Program-made: the position numbers and the translations under genes | The notes under the pieces: generated by a model | The model's database searches: none | Told to the model about the DNA's origin: nothing | What the model saw: the letters and a program-made list of their open reading frames with translations, nothing else | Assembly (NCBI RefSeq): GCF_001541095.1 | Contig: NZ_LMXH01000003.1 | Location: 62,001-126,000 of the forward strand | Length of the DNA: 64,000 nt | Direction of reading: 5' to 3' | DNA from: Paenibacillus sp. FJAT-26967 | GTDB taxonomy: Bacteria > Bacillota > Bacilli > Paenibacillales > NBRC-103111 | Shown here: one piece after another, positions 9,434 through 19,269 of the stretch | Layout of the letters: each line of letters begins with the position of its first letter | How positions within the stretch are numbered: the stretch's first letter is position 1

Positions 9434-9883
9434 TCATTTGTGCTTTCGGCTCATGATACGTCCAAGCAAACCCAGCAGCAGACCATAGAGTAGGTGGCCG
9501 GCAATCCACCAGAAGAGCGCCGCCCTGTCACTTATCTCAGGTGTCCGGGCTGACAGCAGAGTCAGCGGGACGAACAGCGGGACAGGGACAAGGCCGAGCA
9601 GAAGCCCCAGCAGCCAGGGTCGGGAGTATCTTCTTAGCAGCACGGCGAAGGCTGCACCCAAACCGAGAGAGACGGCAAGATGCAGGGAGAATTCGAACCA
9701 TTCCGGCAAATCCCTGTGGAAACCCGGAATAAAGTCGACATTGAGCAGGAGCGTATACACGCGGGCTAATCGGTAGAATTCGACCGTTTTGAACATAAGG
9801 CCCAGAATAATCCCGGGAACCAGTCCGTAGATAACTATTAGGCACCAGAGAGCCGTTTTGTGTGGGGGAATGATTTTTTTCAT
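9434..9883 (-). CDS. Hypothetical four-helix membrane protein
   Basis: 149 residues, not recognised. Four hydrophobic segments are visible (about 10-30, 65-85, 90-110 and 120-140) with short positively charged loops and a basic C-terminus (RIMSRKHK), giving an inside C-terminal tail. The ribosome binding site is AGGAGCGG. It is a monocistronic leftward gene facing purU. No transport or enzyme motif is visible, so only an integral membrane protein can be claimed. Confidence 0.7.
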   Translation of the reverse strand: MKKIIPPHKTALWCLIVIYGLVPGIILGLMFKTVEFYRLARVYTLLLNVDFIPGFHRDLPEWFEFSLHLAVSLGLGAAFAVLLRRYSRPWLLGLLLGLVPVPLFVPLTLLSARTPEISDRAALFWWIAGHLLYGLLLGLLGRIMSRKHK

Positions 9884-9951
9884 GGAAAACCGCTCCTTCT
9901 GCCGATGGGTTTCTTAGGGAAGCGCCTGTTCAAGAGGATTGTGCAATTTGT

Positions 9952-9979
9952 TTGCGGTTTCGAATTTTATCTTTATAAT
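9952..9979 (+). promoter_or_regulatory. Probable sigma-A promoter of tkt
   Basis: TTGCGG, 16-bp spacer, consensus TATAAT at 9974-9979, 51 bp ahead of the tkt start codon. Confidence 0.6.
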
Positions 9980-10030
9980 GGAGAGAATAGCAATAGTATA
10001 CCACGAGACTTTTAATAGGAGGATTTACAC

Positions 10031-12052
10031 ATGCCTGCAAGCAATACGACTATTCAGCAACTTGCTGTACACACAATCCGTACGCTCGGTATCGACGCGA
10101 TTGAGAAAGCTAATTCCGGTCATCCCGGTATCGTTATGGGAGCCGCTCCAATGGCTTATACTTTGTTCGCGCACCAGATGAAACATAACCCGCAGAACCC
10201 GTCATGGATCAACCGTGACCGTTTTGTTCTGTCCGCAGGACACGGTTCAATGCTGCTCTACGCTATTCTGCATCTGACCGGATATGATCTTCCGATGGAA
10301 GAGATCAAGAATTTCCGCCAATGGGGAAGTCTGACTCCAGGGCACCCGGAATTCGGCCACACCGCAGGTGTTGACGCAACGACCGGCCCGCTCGGACAAG
10401 GGATCGGCATGGCAGTCGGTATGGCGATGGCTGAAGCGCATCTGGGCGGACTCTATAACCGTGACAGCTTCCCGGTTATTGATCACTACACCTATGCAAT
10501 CTGCGGTGACGGCGACATGATGGAAGGCGTGGCTTCCGAAGCGGTCTCTCTTGCCGCTACACTGAAGCTGGGCAAGCTTATCGTGATGTATGATTCCAAC
10601 GATATCTCACTCGATGGCGATTTGCATGTATCCTTCACAGAGAACGTACATAAGCGCTTTGAAGCCTATGGTTGGCAGGTTATCCGCGTTGAGGAGCAGA
10701 ATGATCTCGATGCTCTGAACCGTGCGGTTGAAGAAGCCAAAGCGGATACGACCCGCCCGACTCTGATCGAAGTGAAAACGACAATCGGTTACGGCAGCCC
10801 TAACAAAGGCGGCATCGGCGGTCATGGAGGCACACACGGTTCACCGCTTGGACTGGATGAAGTGAAACTGACCAAAGAATTCTACGGCTGGTCATTCGAG
10901 GAAGATTTCCACGTCCCTGCTGAAGTTCGCGAGCATTATGCAGCTGTGAAGGAAAGAGGCATTCAAGCCGAGCAAGAATGGACGAGCCTCTTCGAAGACT
11001 ATCGCAAGGCCTACCCTGAACTTGCCGAGCAGTTTGCACTTGGCCAGAGCGGCAAGCTGCCGGAAGGCTGGGATAAAGACCTCCCGGTGTATACGCCCGA
11101 AGACAAGGCGATTGCAACTCGCGCAGCTTCAGGTAATGCACTGAACGCAATTGCCAAGAATATTCCTTACTTCTTCGGCGGCTCGGCCGACCTTGCAAGT
11201 TCCAACAATACGGAAATCAAAGGCGCAGCGATTTTCAATGCCGAGAACTATGCCGGCCGCAACATCTGGTTCGGCGTGCGCGAGTTCGGCATGGGAACCG
11301 CTCTGAACGGCATCAGTCTGCACGGCGGTCTCCGTGTATATGGCGCCACGTTCTTCGTATTCTCGGATTACCTGCGTCCGGCGATCCGTCTGGCTGCCCT
11401 GATGAAGCAGCCGGTCGTTTATGTCTTCACGCATGACAGCATAGGCGTCGGCGAAGACGGACCGACCCACGAGCCGGTTGAACAACTGGCGGCGCTTCGC
11501 GTGATTCCGGGCATGACTGTTCTCCGTCCGGCGGACGGCAACGAGACATCCGAGGCATGGCGCTATGCGGTCGAGAATCAGGAAGGTCCGGTAGCTCTAG
11601 TCCTGACCCGTCAGAACTTGCCGCAGCTTGCAGGTACAGCCCAATACGCACGCGAGCAGTTCACTAAAGGCGCATATGTGGTATCCGATGCACCGAATGG
11701 TCAACCGGACGCCCTGATTCTCGCAACAGGTTCTGAGGTTCAGCACGGTGTAGCGGCTCAGAAATTGCTGGCTGAAGAAGGTATCCAGGTTCGCGTAGTC
11801 AGCATGCCTAGCTGGGAGCTTTTCGAGAAGCAGTCACAGGAGTACAAAGATTCCGTTCTGCTTCCGAATGTCAAGAAGCGCCTTGGCGTAGAAATGGCTT
11901 ACCCGCTTGGATGGGAACGCTATGTCGGAGACGAAGGTTCCATCCTTGCCATCTCCACATTCGGTGCTTCCGCGCCGGGCGACCTGCTTATCAAGGAATT
12001 CGGATTTACAGCAGAGAACGTCGCATCCCGCGTCAAAGACCTGCTTAAATAA
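10031..12052 (+). CDS. tkt: Transketolase
   Basis: Thiamine diphosphate enzyme of the non-oxidative pentose phosphate pathway. 673 residues, the normal length. The N-terminal domain has the [18 protein letters not shown] motif and the TPP/metal motif [13 protein letters not shown]; the middle domain has [13 protein letters not shown] and [12 protein letters not shown]; a transketolase C-domain follows. The AGGAGG ribosome binding site is at ideal spacing. It carries its own likely promoter and is followed by ppnP at 75 bp. Both handle sugar phosphates from nucleosides, which fits a shared transcript but may be chance. Confidence 0.97.
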   Translation: MPASNTTIQQLAVHTIRTLGIDAIEKANSGHPGIVMGAAPMAYTLFAHQMKHNPQNPSWINRDRFVLSAGHGSMLLYAILHLTGYDLPMEEIKNFRQWGSLTPGHPEFGHTAGVDATTGPLGQGIGMAVGMAMAEAHLGGLYNRDSFPVIDHYTYAICGDGDMMEGVASEAVSLAATLKLGKLIVMYDSNDISLDGDLHVSFTENVHKRFEAYGWQVIRVEEQNDLDALNRAVEEAKADTTRPTLIEVKTTIGYGSPNKGGIGGHGGTHGSPLGLDEVKLTKEFYGWSFEEDFHVPAEVREHYAAVKERGIQAEQEWTSLFEDYRKAYPELAEQFALGQSGKLPEGWDKDLPVYTPEDKAIATRAASGNALNAIAKNIPYFFGGSADLASSNNTEIKGAAIFNAENYAGRNIWFGVREFGMGTALNGISLHGGLRVYGATFFVFSDYLRPAIRLAALMKQPVVYVFTHDSIGVGEDGPTHEPVEQLAALRVIPGMTVLRPADGNETSEAWRYAVENQEGPVALVLTRQNLPQLAGTAQYAREQFTKGAYVVSDAPNGQPDALILATGSEVQHGVAAQKLLAEEGIQVRVVSMPSWELFEKQSQEYKDSVLLPNVKKRLGVEMAYPLGWERYVGDEGSILAISTFGASAPGDLLIKEFGFTAENVASRVKDLLK

Positions 12053-12127
12053 ATAGGGTATGCATTGGGGGCGGTCCTGTTACAGGCCGTCCTTCCGTGC
12101 ATCCGCTGATCATGAGGAGGAGAAAGT

Positions 12128-12445
12128 ATGTCTAAGTTTGATAATGTAACGGTAGTTAAGCAAGCGAATGTATACTTTGATGGAAAAGTTACGAGCCGTG
12201 CGGTTATTTTCGCGGACGGAACCAAAAAAACACTCGGAATTATGCTGCCGGGTGAGTATGAATTCGGCACGGATTCCAAAGAAATTATGGAGATTCTAGC
12301 CGGAGATCTGCGCGTTCTTCTGCCGGGCAGTTCGGAATGGATCGAAATACAGGGACAAGGCGAGTTCACAGTGCCGGCCAACGCCAAATTTAAGCTGGAA
12401 ATCCGTACGGTGACGGACTACTGCTGCTCTTACATTGCGGAGTAA
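12128..12445 (+). CDS. ppnP: Pyrimidine/purine nucleoside phosphorylase (DUF1255 cupin)
   Basis: Small cupin-fold phosphorylase that releases bases from nucleosides with phosphate, giving ribose-1-phosphate. 105 residues, as in E. coli YaiE/PpnP. Diagnostic stretches are [28 protein letters not shown] and [12 protein letters not shown]. An AGGAGGAG ribosome binding site precedes the ATG. It lies downstream of tkt and upstream of a terminator. The family assignment is firm; in vivo substrate preference is not visible. Confidence 0.9.
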   Translation: MSKFDNVTVVKQANVYFDGKVTSRAVIFADGTKKTLGIMLPGEYEFGTDSKEIMEILAGDLRVLLPGSSEWIEIQGQGEFTVPANAKFKLEIRTVTDYCCSYIAE

Positions 12446-12567
12446 CAACAACCGTTATTACCGTATTGGACGAGATTTAACCCATACAAATTGCTATGTC
12501 TACATGGGCGTAGCTGCGTAAAAAACTTGATATTCTTGCCGTTTTACCCATTTCCGTGAATACAAAG

Positions 12568-12600
12568 AGCCCTCTCAGACTTGTGATGAGAGGGCTTTTC
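12568..12600. terminator. Rho-independent terminator after ppnP
   Basis: AGCCCTCTCA pairs perfectly with TGAGAGGGCT (10 bp, 9-nt loop) followed by TTTTC. It closes the tkt-ppnP unit and lies on the 3' side of the leftward dehydrogenase gene as well. The rest of the 309-bp gap between ppnP and that gene shows nothing else. Confidence 0.88.
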
Positions 12601-12754
12601 GTTGGTCACGGATATTCTCGTTCATTCAGGAACGATGAAACATTGGAGCGCTTATACGCCCGGCACGACCGTTACCCTTCGCGGACTTCGCAGCAGTCCC
12701 GGGGCGCTCTTTGCTAATGAGGGTTCAACGGTCATATATGCCTGGCTCACTAAG

Positions 12755-13651
12755 CTACTTGTCTTTCTTCTCGACGCGTTCGTGCATCCACTCTTCATAG
12801 CACTGAATAGCGGCGGCGAGGTCTTCTTCGCCGAGACCTTTGCTCAATCCCATCTGGAAGACGGTCGTCGCGGCATGAAGAGCAGGGGCCGGGAGCTGAA
12901 ACTTTCCGGTCAGCTCCGAAGCGAGCAGCAAGTCTTTCAGCATCAATTTCAGCGAGAACTGATTGCTGAAATCGCGTTCGATGATCTTAGGGCCTTTCAG
13001 CTCAGCCTGCTTGCTGCCGGCAGAGCCGGCTTGTACGATCTGAAGGAACTGCTCAGGCGCGAGCCCGGCTTTGGTCGCGATGGACAAACCTTCCATCAGT
13101 CCGATGGCGTTGATGCCGACGATGGTGTTGTGGGCAAGCTTGGCATACGACCCGGAGCCGGAGGGCCCCATGTACAGCACCTTGCTTCCCAGTTCACTCA
13201 GCAGCGCATGCTGGGCATCGAACACATCGCGGTCGCCGCCGACCATGAACACGAGCGTAGCGGCTTCGGCGGCTGGCTTGCTGCCGGTCACGGGTGCGTC
13301 GAGGAAGGATGCATTCCTCGCGCCTAAATCCGCATGAAGCCGCTGGCTGAGCGAAGGCGAGATTGTGCTGCTGTCGATGACGGTCACTCCGTCTTTGACA
13401 GTCCGCAGCACACCGTTCTCGCCATAGAACGCGTCTTCGACCGCGGAATCGTTGCTCAGCATGGTGAAAAGCACGTCGGCCTGCGAAGCGGCCTCGGCAG
13501 GAGTAGCCGCGCGCGACGCTCCTGCCAGGACAAGCTCATCTGTCTTGTCCGTGCTGCGGTTATAGACTGTGACGGGATACCCTTTGCGGACCAGATTAAG
13601 CGCCATTGGCTTGCCCATGGTTCCCATTCCAATAAATCCGATACGTTTCAT
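12755..13651 (-). CDS. Beta-hydroxyacid dehydrogenase (3-hydroxyisobutyrate dehydrogenase family)
   Basis: NAD(P)-dependent oxidoreductase of the HIBADH/GarR/GLYR family. 298 residues: Rossmann motif GFIGMGTMGKPMALNL at the N-terminus, substrate motif DAPVTGSKPAAE (the usual DAPVSGG has become DAPVTGS), and the catalytic lysine in YAKLAHN (Lys171), followed by an all-helical dimer domain. The ribosome binding site is GAGGTGAT. It is monocistronic. The substrate (3-hydroxyisobutyrate, tartronate semialdehyde, succinic semialdehyde or another) cannot be decided from the sequence. Confidence 0.88.
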   Translation of the reverse strand: MKRIGFIGMGTMGKPMALNLVRKGYPVTVYNRSTDKTDELVLAGASRAATPAEAASQADVLFTMLSNDSAVEDAFYGENGVLRTVKDGVTVIDSSTISPSLSQRLHADLGARNASFLDAPVTGSKPAAEAATLVFMVGGDRDVFDAQHALLSELGSKVLYMGPSGSGSYAKLAHNTIVGINAIGLMEGLSIATKAGLAPEQFLQIVQAGSAGSKQAELKGPKIIERDFSNQFSLKLMLKDLLLASELTGKFQLPAPALHAATTVFQMGLSKGLGEEDLAAAIQCYEEWMHERVEKKDK

Positions 13652-14053
13652 GTGTAATCACCTCTTCAAGTGTTGGACGGACATCAACATTTCACTTGCA
13701 ACTTGTCCGGAAAGCTTTTATAGTAAGAAATCAATGCGAGCATGAAGCAGAAGGCGCGGCTGCCGTGAGACAAATACGGCCAACAAGGTCATACTAGCGG
13801 GAGTAAGAAGCGCCGGCAGTAGAGAGAACTTTCCCGCGGGTATCGTTTCCTTCACGACATTGTAATTTGTACATAAGCAGCGAAGATGAGGAACCGTTTT
13901 TTAAGCTTCTTGTGGACAAAGACGTGTATGGCTTTAATTGTAGCATGTTTACTTGCGGGCGACACGCAAAAAGCGCCTGTGAGGGGAAGACTTGCAGACA
14001 GCGGAGAAGAAAAGTATGCTAGTATAAAAAGTTCAACCGAGGAGGAGAACAAG
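13652..14053. other. Divergent intergenic region between the dehydrogenase and pgi
   Basis: About 400 bp. It contains the upstream region of both genes. An open frame in phase with pgi extends through it from 13886 but starts without a ribosome binding site and has no family resemblance. A weak possible promoter for pgi is TTGCAG, 17 bp, TATGCT (13992-14020). I see no operator or RNA element. Confidence 0.5.
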
Positions 14054-15409
14054 TTGACCCAAAAGCTTCAATTTGATTACAGCAAAGCGCTGGGCTTCGT
14101 TAACCAGCATGAGATTGATTACCTAGCCGAGCCGATTCGAACGGCTCATGACCAGCTTCATAACGGAACCGGTGCCGGCAGTGATTACCTGGGGTGGATC
14201 GATCTGCCCGTTAATTATGACCAAGAGGAATTCGCCCGCATCCAGAAAGCGGCAAAGCAAATTCAATCCGATTCGGAAGCTCTGATCGTGATCGGTATCG
14301 GCGGCTCCTACCTGGGTGCACGCGCGGCTATCGAAATGCTGTCCCATTCTTTTTATAATCTGCTTGATAAAGATAAGCGCAAAACACCGGCTGTTTATTT
14401 TGTAGGTCAAAATATCAGTTCTACATATGTAACGCACCTTCTGGAACTTCTGGAAGGCAAAGATTTCTCCGTTAACGTTATTTCCAAATCCGGTACGACA
14501 ACCGAACCGGCTATCGCCTTCCGTATTTTCCGCGAACTGCTGGAGAAAAAATACGGCAAAGAAGAGGCGCGCAAACGTATTTATGCAACGACTGACCGTG
14601 AAAAGGGCGCTTTGAAGCAGCTGGCAAGCGGGGAAGGCTATGAATCTTTCGTCATTCCCGATGACGTAGGCGGCCGATATTCCGTACTGACAGCAGTAGG
14701 GCTCCTGCCGATTGCCGTTGCGGGCATCGATATTGATTCCATGATGCAAGGCGCGGCTGAGGCGCGGGAAGCTTTCTCGAATCCTGACCTGAGCGAGAAC
14801 CTGAGCTATCAATATGCAGCGGTGCGCAATGCCTTGTACCGCAAAGGTAAGACGACCGAAATTCTCGTCAACTATGAGCCTTCTCTGCACTACGTATCCG
14901 AGTGGTGGAAGCAGCTGTATGGCGAGAGCGAAGGCAAAGACGGCAAAGGGATTTTCCCGGCGGCTGTTGACTTCACAACAGATCTGCATTCTATGGGCCA
15001 GTTCATCCAGGAAGGCAACCGTAATCTGTTCGAGACGCTCCTGCTGGTTAACCAGTCCGCAGAAGAGATTGTGATCGGAACCGATGCCGACAATCTGGAC
15101 GGACTTAATTTCCTGAGCGGCCAGACCATGGATTTCGTGAACAAGAAAGCATTCCAGGGTACCATGCTGGCCCATACCGATGGAGGCGTGCCGAACCTCA
15201 TCGTGACTCTGCCGGATACATCTGCCCATACTTTCGGCTACATGGTGTATTTCTTTGAGAAGGCTTGCGGTATTAGCGGCTACCTGCTGGGCGTGAATCC
15301 ATTCGATCAGCCGGGAGTAGAGGCTTACAAGAAGAATATGTTCGCCTTGCTCGGCAAACCGGGTTATGAAGAGGACAAAGCAAGACTGGAAGCCCGTTTG
15401 CAAGATTAG
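14054..15409 (+). CDS. pgi: Glucose-6-phosphate isomerase, TTG start
   Basis: Interconverts glucose-6-phosphate and fructose-6-phosphate. The TTG at 14054 is chosen because GAGGAGGAG ends 5 bp before it and the resulting 451 residues match B. subtilis Pgi (450); longer in-frame starts would add an unrelated 56-residue head. Signature blocks are [33 protein letters not shown], and [10 protein letters not shown] near the C-terminus. It is closed by a terminator and is monocistronic. TTG initiation may lower expression. Confidence 0.95.
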   Translation: MTQKLQFDYSKALGFVNQHEIDYLAEPIRTAHDQLHNGTGAGSDYLGWIDLPVNYDQEEFARIQKAAKQIQSDSEALIVIGIGGSYLGARAAIEMLSHSFYNLLDKDKRKTPAVYFVGQNISSTYVTHLLELLEGKDFSVNVISKSGTTTEPAIAFRIFRELLEKKYGKEEARKRIYATTDREKGALKQLASGEGYESFVIPDDVGGRYSVLTAVGLLPIAVAGIDIDSMMQGAAEAREAFSNPDLSENLSYQYAAVRNALYRKGKTTEILVNYEPSLHYVSEWWKQLYGESEGKDGKGIFPAAVDFTTDLHSMGQFIQEGNRNLFETLLLVNQSAEEIVIGTDADNLDGLNFLSGQTMDFVNKKAFQGTMLAHTDGGVPNLIVTLPDTSAHTFGYMVYFFEKACGISGYLLGVNPFDQPGVEAYKKNMFALLGKPGYEEDKARLEARLQD

Positions 15410-15478
15410 GAAGAACTTACAATTATTTTTGTGAAAAACTTCAATAATAATGCGGATTATACCGCGGTTTAAGCACAG

Positions 15479-15513
15479 ACAGGCCTTTCCCCCAGCGGGA
15501 GGGCCTGTTTTTT
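15479..15513 (+). terminator. Rho-independent terminator after pgi
   Basis: ACAGGCC pairs with GGCCTGT around a 16-nt spacer that can pair further, followed by six T residues. Confidence 0.85.
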
Positions 15514-15622
15514 ATTGGAAAAAATTTTATAACTAAATTAGCTATTGTACTAATATTCTGATTTGTGTAAAATGTAATGAAACAGAATTGAACATGCTAA
15601 GAAATGGAATGGAAGAACGATT

Positions 15623-16261
15623 ATGATTGAATCTTACAGAACCGTACAGAAGCTCGCATCGGCTGAAATTACGATCAAGCGTTCTCGTTTTATCGGTCAA
15701 GCAATTCCTGTGGCAACCGAGCAGGAAGCGATTGATTTTATTGCAAGTGTTAAGAAGCAGCACTCAATGGCGACACACAATTGCTCCGCTTACATGATCG
15801 GCGAGCGCTGCGAGATCCAGAAACAATCCGATGACGGAGAGCCGAGCGGAACGGCGGGTAAGCCGATTCTTGAAGTCATCAGAAATATGAATCTAACGAA
15901 TGTTGCGGTCGTCGTGACCCGTTATTTCGGCGGAATAATGCTGGGAGCGGGAGGACTTATCCGTGCTTACACAGATGGAGCTGTAGCAGGTATTACGGCG
16001 GCTGGGCCCGTCTACAAAGTGAGCCATCAGGAAGTGATGGCCGAGATTGATTATACGTGGTTGGGTAAGTTGGAAAATGAGCTGCGTAACCGTAACACGC
16101 TGATGGGTGAAACTGAGTTTACCGACAAGGTGCTGCTCCGCTGTTTTCCGGTTTCTTCGGAATCAGAGGCTTTTGCAGATTGGCTTACCGATTTAACTCA
16201 GGGCCAAGGCGTCATTATTCGCGGCGAACATACATATATCGAACATAAAGAACTGCCGTAG
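15623..16261 (+). CDS. IMPACT/YigZ family protein (YvyE-like)
   Basis: 212 residues, the standard length of the YigZ/YvyE family. The N-terminal UPF0029 domain carries KRSRFIGQAIPV, DDGEPSGTAGKPILEV and RYFGGIMLGAGGLIRAY, the family's diagnostic lines; a ferredoxin-like DUF1949 domain follows (residues about 140-205). The cellular role is unsettled; links to translation control have been proposed for the eukaryotic IMPACT homologue. It is followed 35 bp later by a TetR-type regulator. A weak promoter (TTGTAC, 17 bp, TAAAAT at 15545-15573) lies upstream. Confidence 0.92.
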   Translation: MIESYRTVQKLASAEITIKRSRFIGQAIPVATEQEAIDFIASVKKQHSMATHNCSAYMIGERCEIQKQSDDGEPSGTAGKPILEVIRNMNLTNVAVVVTRYFGGIMLGAGGLIRAYTDGAVAGITAAGPVYKVSHQEVMAEIDYTWLGKLENELRNRNTLMGETEFTDKVLLRCFPVSSESEAFADWLTDLTQGQGVIIRGEHTYIEHKELP

Positions 16262-16296
16262 ACAATTTCATATACCACCGAAGCGGAGGGATTCTT

Positions 16297-16935
16297 ATGG
16301 CGAGGAAAGCAGTCGCTCAGGAACTTAGCAGAGAGCGGATTCTTTTGGAGGCCAGAGAGTTATTCGTAACTTGCGGCTATCGCGCTTTAACGATGCGAAG
16401 CATCGCTAAAGCAATGGGGTACAGCCATGGCGCATTATACTATCATTTTAAAGAAAAGGCAGAGCTGTTTAATGCACTGATTATGCAAGATTTCAGCGAT
16501 CTCCTGCAGCGCCAGCGGCAGACTATCGTCGAATCTGCTGTTCTTGGTGTTCCGCTTCTGCAGAAGCTGATGATGGAGTTCATCCAGTTCGGTCTGGATA
16601 ACCCGCATCATTACGAAATCATGTTTATGATCCGCGATGAAGAACTGCGCCAGTATTCCCGCTCTGAGCAGGCCAAGTGCTTCGACTTGTTCTCGACCGT
16701 AGTTCGGCAGATCGTGGCGGGCCAGCCGGATTCGGCGGAGCAGGCTTACCGGATCCCTTGGAATCTTTTTATGTCCATGCACGGCTTTATTTCTTATTCG
16801 ATTCATTACGGACAGACATTCGAAGAGATGGAGAGAATGGCTGAAGAACATGTTGAGATGCTGTGCACCAACCTGCTCTCCAGCAACTTCTCCGAGCTGC
16901 CTGCCGTGAGCAGGCTCAGTCACGAAACAGCTTGA
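16297..16935 (+). CDS. TetR/AcrR family transcriptional regulator
   Basis: 212 residues. The N-terminal TetR helix-turn-helix spans residues about 10-58, with ALTMRSIAKAMGYSHGALYY and HFKEKAELF. The C-terminal ligand-binding domain is helical and unassigned. A GGAGGG ribosome binding site precedes it. Its last 20 bp overlap convergently with the 3' end of yjbQ on the other strand. No efflux pump or other obvious target lies next to it, so its regulon is unknown. Confidence 0.9.
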   Translation: MARKAVAQELSRERILLEARELFVTCGYRALTMRSIAKAMGYSHGALYYHFKEKAELFNALIMQDFSDLLQRQRQTIVESAVLGVPLLQKLMMEFIQFGLDNPHHYEIMFMIRDEELRQYSRSEQAKCFDLFSTVVRQIVAGQPDSAEQAYRIPWNLFMSMHGFISYSIHYGQTFEEMERMAEEHVEMLCTNLLSSNFSELPAVSRLSHETA

Positions 16936-17320
16936 CGGTATAAGTGCGGTCGCGCGGTCCGTCGAATTCGCAGAAGTAAATTCCCTGCCATTGTCCCAGT
17001 TGAAGCTCCCCATCGGATACGAGAACGGTCTGGGAACTGCCTACCAGCATAGCTTTCAGATGGGCGGCGGTATTACCCTCAGCATGGCGGTCGCCGGGCT
17101 GTTTCCAGGGAAAGACATCGCTCAGACGCATAAGCACATCATGTCTTACATCGGGATCGGCATTTTCGTTAATGGCAATACCGGCCGTGGTATGAGGGCA
17201 ATAGATCACGGCCATTCCATCCTCCACGGCATACTGTTTGATCAGATCGGCAATGATTGAAGTGATCTCTACCATTTCATCCTTTTCATGCGTCCGCAGA
17301 TTAAACGTATACAGGTTCAT
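16916..17320 (-). CDS. YjbQ family protein (UPF0047)
   Basis: 134 residues, matching the compact UPF0047/YjbQ trimeric fold, annotated in databases as a secondary thiamine-phosphate synthase enzyme because some members have that weak activity. The hallmark line is CPHTTAGIAINENADPDVRHD, with a second conserved HLKAMLVGSS block. ATG at 17320 is chosen because GAGGAGGA lies 6 bp upstream; an upstream open extension has no support. Its 3' end overlaps the TetR gene by 20 bp. The physiological role is uncertain. Confidence 0.9.
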   Translation of the reverse strand: MNLYTFNLRTHEKDEMVEITSIIADLIKQYAVEDGMAVIYCPHTTAGIAINENADPDVRHDVLMRLSDVFPWKQPGDRHAEGNTAAHLKAMLVGSSQTVLVSDGELQLGQWQGIYFCEFDGPRDRTYTVKLFRD

Positions 17321-17402
17321 GGTATTTCCTCCTCTTATGCGATTTCGGCTCCTAAAACATGTTACAATGGAAGCATAACCGGATAATGAGAGGATGAAAC
17401 GT

Positions 17403-17627
17403 ATGGATTTGGCGGTATGGTCGGAACAGAATGTTGAATACATGTTTGATGAAATCAAAAAAAAGCTCAGGATGGCAACGGGAGGCTCTATCAAAGCCTC
17501 GAATGTCACCCATGAACAATATGAAGATCTGAAAGACCTGTACGACCTTGTCATGAGCAAGCCGAATTTCAGCATCAGTGAAATTGATGCGATTACAGTG
17601 GAAATCGGTAAGCTGCGCAAGGGTTAG
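17403..17627 (+). CDS. DUF1128 family protein (YfkK-like)
   Basis: A 74-residue helical protein of unknown function conserved in Bacilli. Similarity to B. subtilis YfkK is visible in QNVEYMFDEIKKKL, YEDLKDLYDLV and the closing GKLRKG. ATG at 17403 is preferred over ATG at 17394 because AGAGG touches the first and is properly spaced from the second. It diverges from yjbQ. Confidence 0.85.
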   Translation: MDLAVWSEQNVEYMFDEIKKKLRMATGGSIKASNVTHEQYEDLKDLYDLVMSKPNFSISEIDAITVEIGKLRKG

Positions 17628-17864
17628 TCAGGGATCGGGCCGGAATCTGATGATTCACGTCCGTGAGTCTGTTTGCTGAAGAGACGTTCTCTTTTTGCGG
17701 ACAGGCTTTTTTTGCGTGCGGCAAACTGCGGCTGACCGAACGGACTGTCTATCGTCTCATATTTTTTCTGTTACAGGGACAGCCATCCAATCGCAGGAAC
17801 CTTGCAAAGCGTATCCTGTTAATGCAGTGGCATTCGTAATCGCTGTAATAGGGAGGTGGACGGC

Positions 17865-18164
17865 ATGAAATCAACACTTCGTAACGATGCGGAAAAACTC
17901 GTCGGCCAGAATATTGTGGCGGTCCGCAAAGACGGTTCGATGGTTAGAGGAAAACTGGAGCGTATTAAAGGCAATGAACTGATTCTTACACCGGAAGAAG
18001 GCACCGCGCAGACTCGTGCGATCATTCCTCTGGTTCTGTTTGATCTGCTCGCTATAGGAACTTATGGCGGTTATGGCGGCTATGGGGGCTATGGTCCATA
18101 TGGCGGCGGCTATGGATACGGTCCTTACGGTGGCGGATTTGGCGGCCCGGGTTTCTTCTGGTAA
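17865..18164 (+). CDS. Sm-like small protein with Gly/Tyr-rich tail
   Basis: 99 residues, family not named with certainty. Residues 1-60 look like a small SH3/Sm-type beta barrel (LVGQNIVAVRKDGSMVRGKL, then ELILTPEE), and residues 66-99 are almost only Gly, Tyr, Pro and Phe in short GGY/GPYGG repeats. GGGAGGTG lies 6 bp before the ATG at 17865. Such tails are typical of secreted coat or matrix proteins, but no signal peptide is present, so self-assembly in the mother cell or cytosol is more likely. It lies upstream of an HSP20-like gene and near a SASP gene, compatible with a spore role (inference). Confidence 0.7.
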   Translation: MKSTLRNDAEKLVGQNIVAVRKDGSMVRGKLERIKGNELILTPEEGTAQTRAIIPLVLFDLLAIGTYGGYGGYGGYGPYGGGYGYGPYGGGFGGPGFFW

Positions 18165-18350
18165 TACCCATTTGGATTGAAAAAGGTTGTTTGGGCTGCA
18201 TGCTCCGCAAGGGGCCCGCAGCTTTTTTTGCGCGTAAAATTAAGCAGGCGGGAATATAAGGAAGGGACGGCAATTGCAGAAGTAGCACCCCCGGCGGATA
18301 ATCATACACTGAATAGAGCCCAGAGAACTCAGGAAGGGAAGCGAAGCAGT

Positions 18351-19004
18351 ATGGGAGACAGCGGGGATCGGTTCCGGCGGGAGTGGGAACGTAAATACGG
18401 CTATGGCGAGGGAGGTATGCCTTCTTTTGAATCGATCTTTGGAGGCAGAGACAGTTTATTCGCAGACATGTCCGAGCGTATCAGGCAAGATCCGGTCAAT
18501 ACCAGTTGGCTCGATGAATGGCTGGAAAAAACGCTCCGGCGGGCCATACCGGACTTCCGTATGCCGGATTGGATGATGACGGATGAAGAAAAGCCTGAAG
18601 TGCCGCGGCGGGCTCCTTCGGACGAAATGAAGAAAGATTCGAGCCGGGTAAAGAATCAGGAAAAGCCGCAGGCAAGTAGAAATAGCAGAACTCAGCCACA
18701 CAAGGTGGAGGGTCTTCTAGCCCATACCCGGACCCTTCCTCCTTTTTCCCACAGTAAAACTGCGCCTCTGGCTTATGAAATAAGTGAAGGAGAAGGCGAA
18801 CTGATCCTGAAAGTGCATATACCCGCTGCTGTTGATGCGGATAAGATTCATCTGCTGCCGCACCGTACCAGTATGACACTCTCCGGAGGCGGCCTCAAAG
18901 GTTTCCGGAAAATCAGGCTGTTTCGCACAATCCTGCCGGATCGATGCCGGGTCAGTAGAGCTTCCTCGTGTATGGTGATCCGGGCGCCTTTAGCAGGAAG
19001 ATGA
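18351..19004 (+). CDS. HSP20/alpha-crystallin-like protein with disrupted C-terminus
   Basis: 217 residues from ATG at 18351 (GGAAGGGAAG upstream). The N-terminal 110 residues are polar and unstructured; residues about 150-195 resemble the first half of an alpha-crystallin domain (LAYEISEGEGELILKVHIP, then TSMTLSGGGLKGFRKIRL). The expected closing strands are missing in frame and the protein ends with an unrelated RTILPDRCRVSRASS-type tail. In the other frames the following DNA reads CRIDAGSVE and then VYGDPGAFSRKMIR, which resemble the missing end. A frameshifted or decaying gene, or sequence errors, would explain this. B. subtilis CotM is a spore-coat relative of this fold. Confidence 0.55.
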   Translation: MGDSGDRFRREWERKYGYGEGGMPSFESIFGGRDSLFADMSERIRQDPVNTSWLDEWLEKTLRRAIPDFRMPDWMMTDEEKPEVPRRAPSDEMKKDSSRVKNQEKPQASRNSRTQPHKVEGLLAHTRTLPPFSHSKTAPLAYEISEGEGELILKVHIPAAVDADKIHLLPHRTSMTLSGGGLKGFRKIRLFRTILPDRCRVSRASSCMVIRAPLAGR

Positions 19005-19269
19005 TCCGAGGGGGCCGGACCGCAGGACCGATCTTGATTTGGTATTGACTGTCAGCAGCCCGGCACTAGGCGCGGCTAGTATGATATAAGAACAATAAGC
19101 CGCAGCTGTTTGAAAACAAAATGCCCGCTACCAGCTAATGGAGAGGAGGCTGCTTCCAACGAGCTGCGGCTCTGCCGGTCTCTTAAGCATGGGGTTCAGG
19201 CCGCTCGGCTAATCCGCCGGCAAACACGGAATCCGGCGCGGGCTGCGGGGCAACTATTGATGCAGGTAA

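Noticed and set aside
13886-14053. N-terminal extension of pgi with a hydrophobic, signal-like stretch
   Set aside because: There is no ribosome binding site at 13886, and GAGGAGGAG followed by TTG at 14054 gives exactly the normal Pgi length.
14123-15403. 426-codon open frame on the minus strand inside pgi
   Set aside because: It is a shadow of the highly biased pgi coding sequence; the protein shows no known fold and there is no ribosome binding site.
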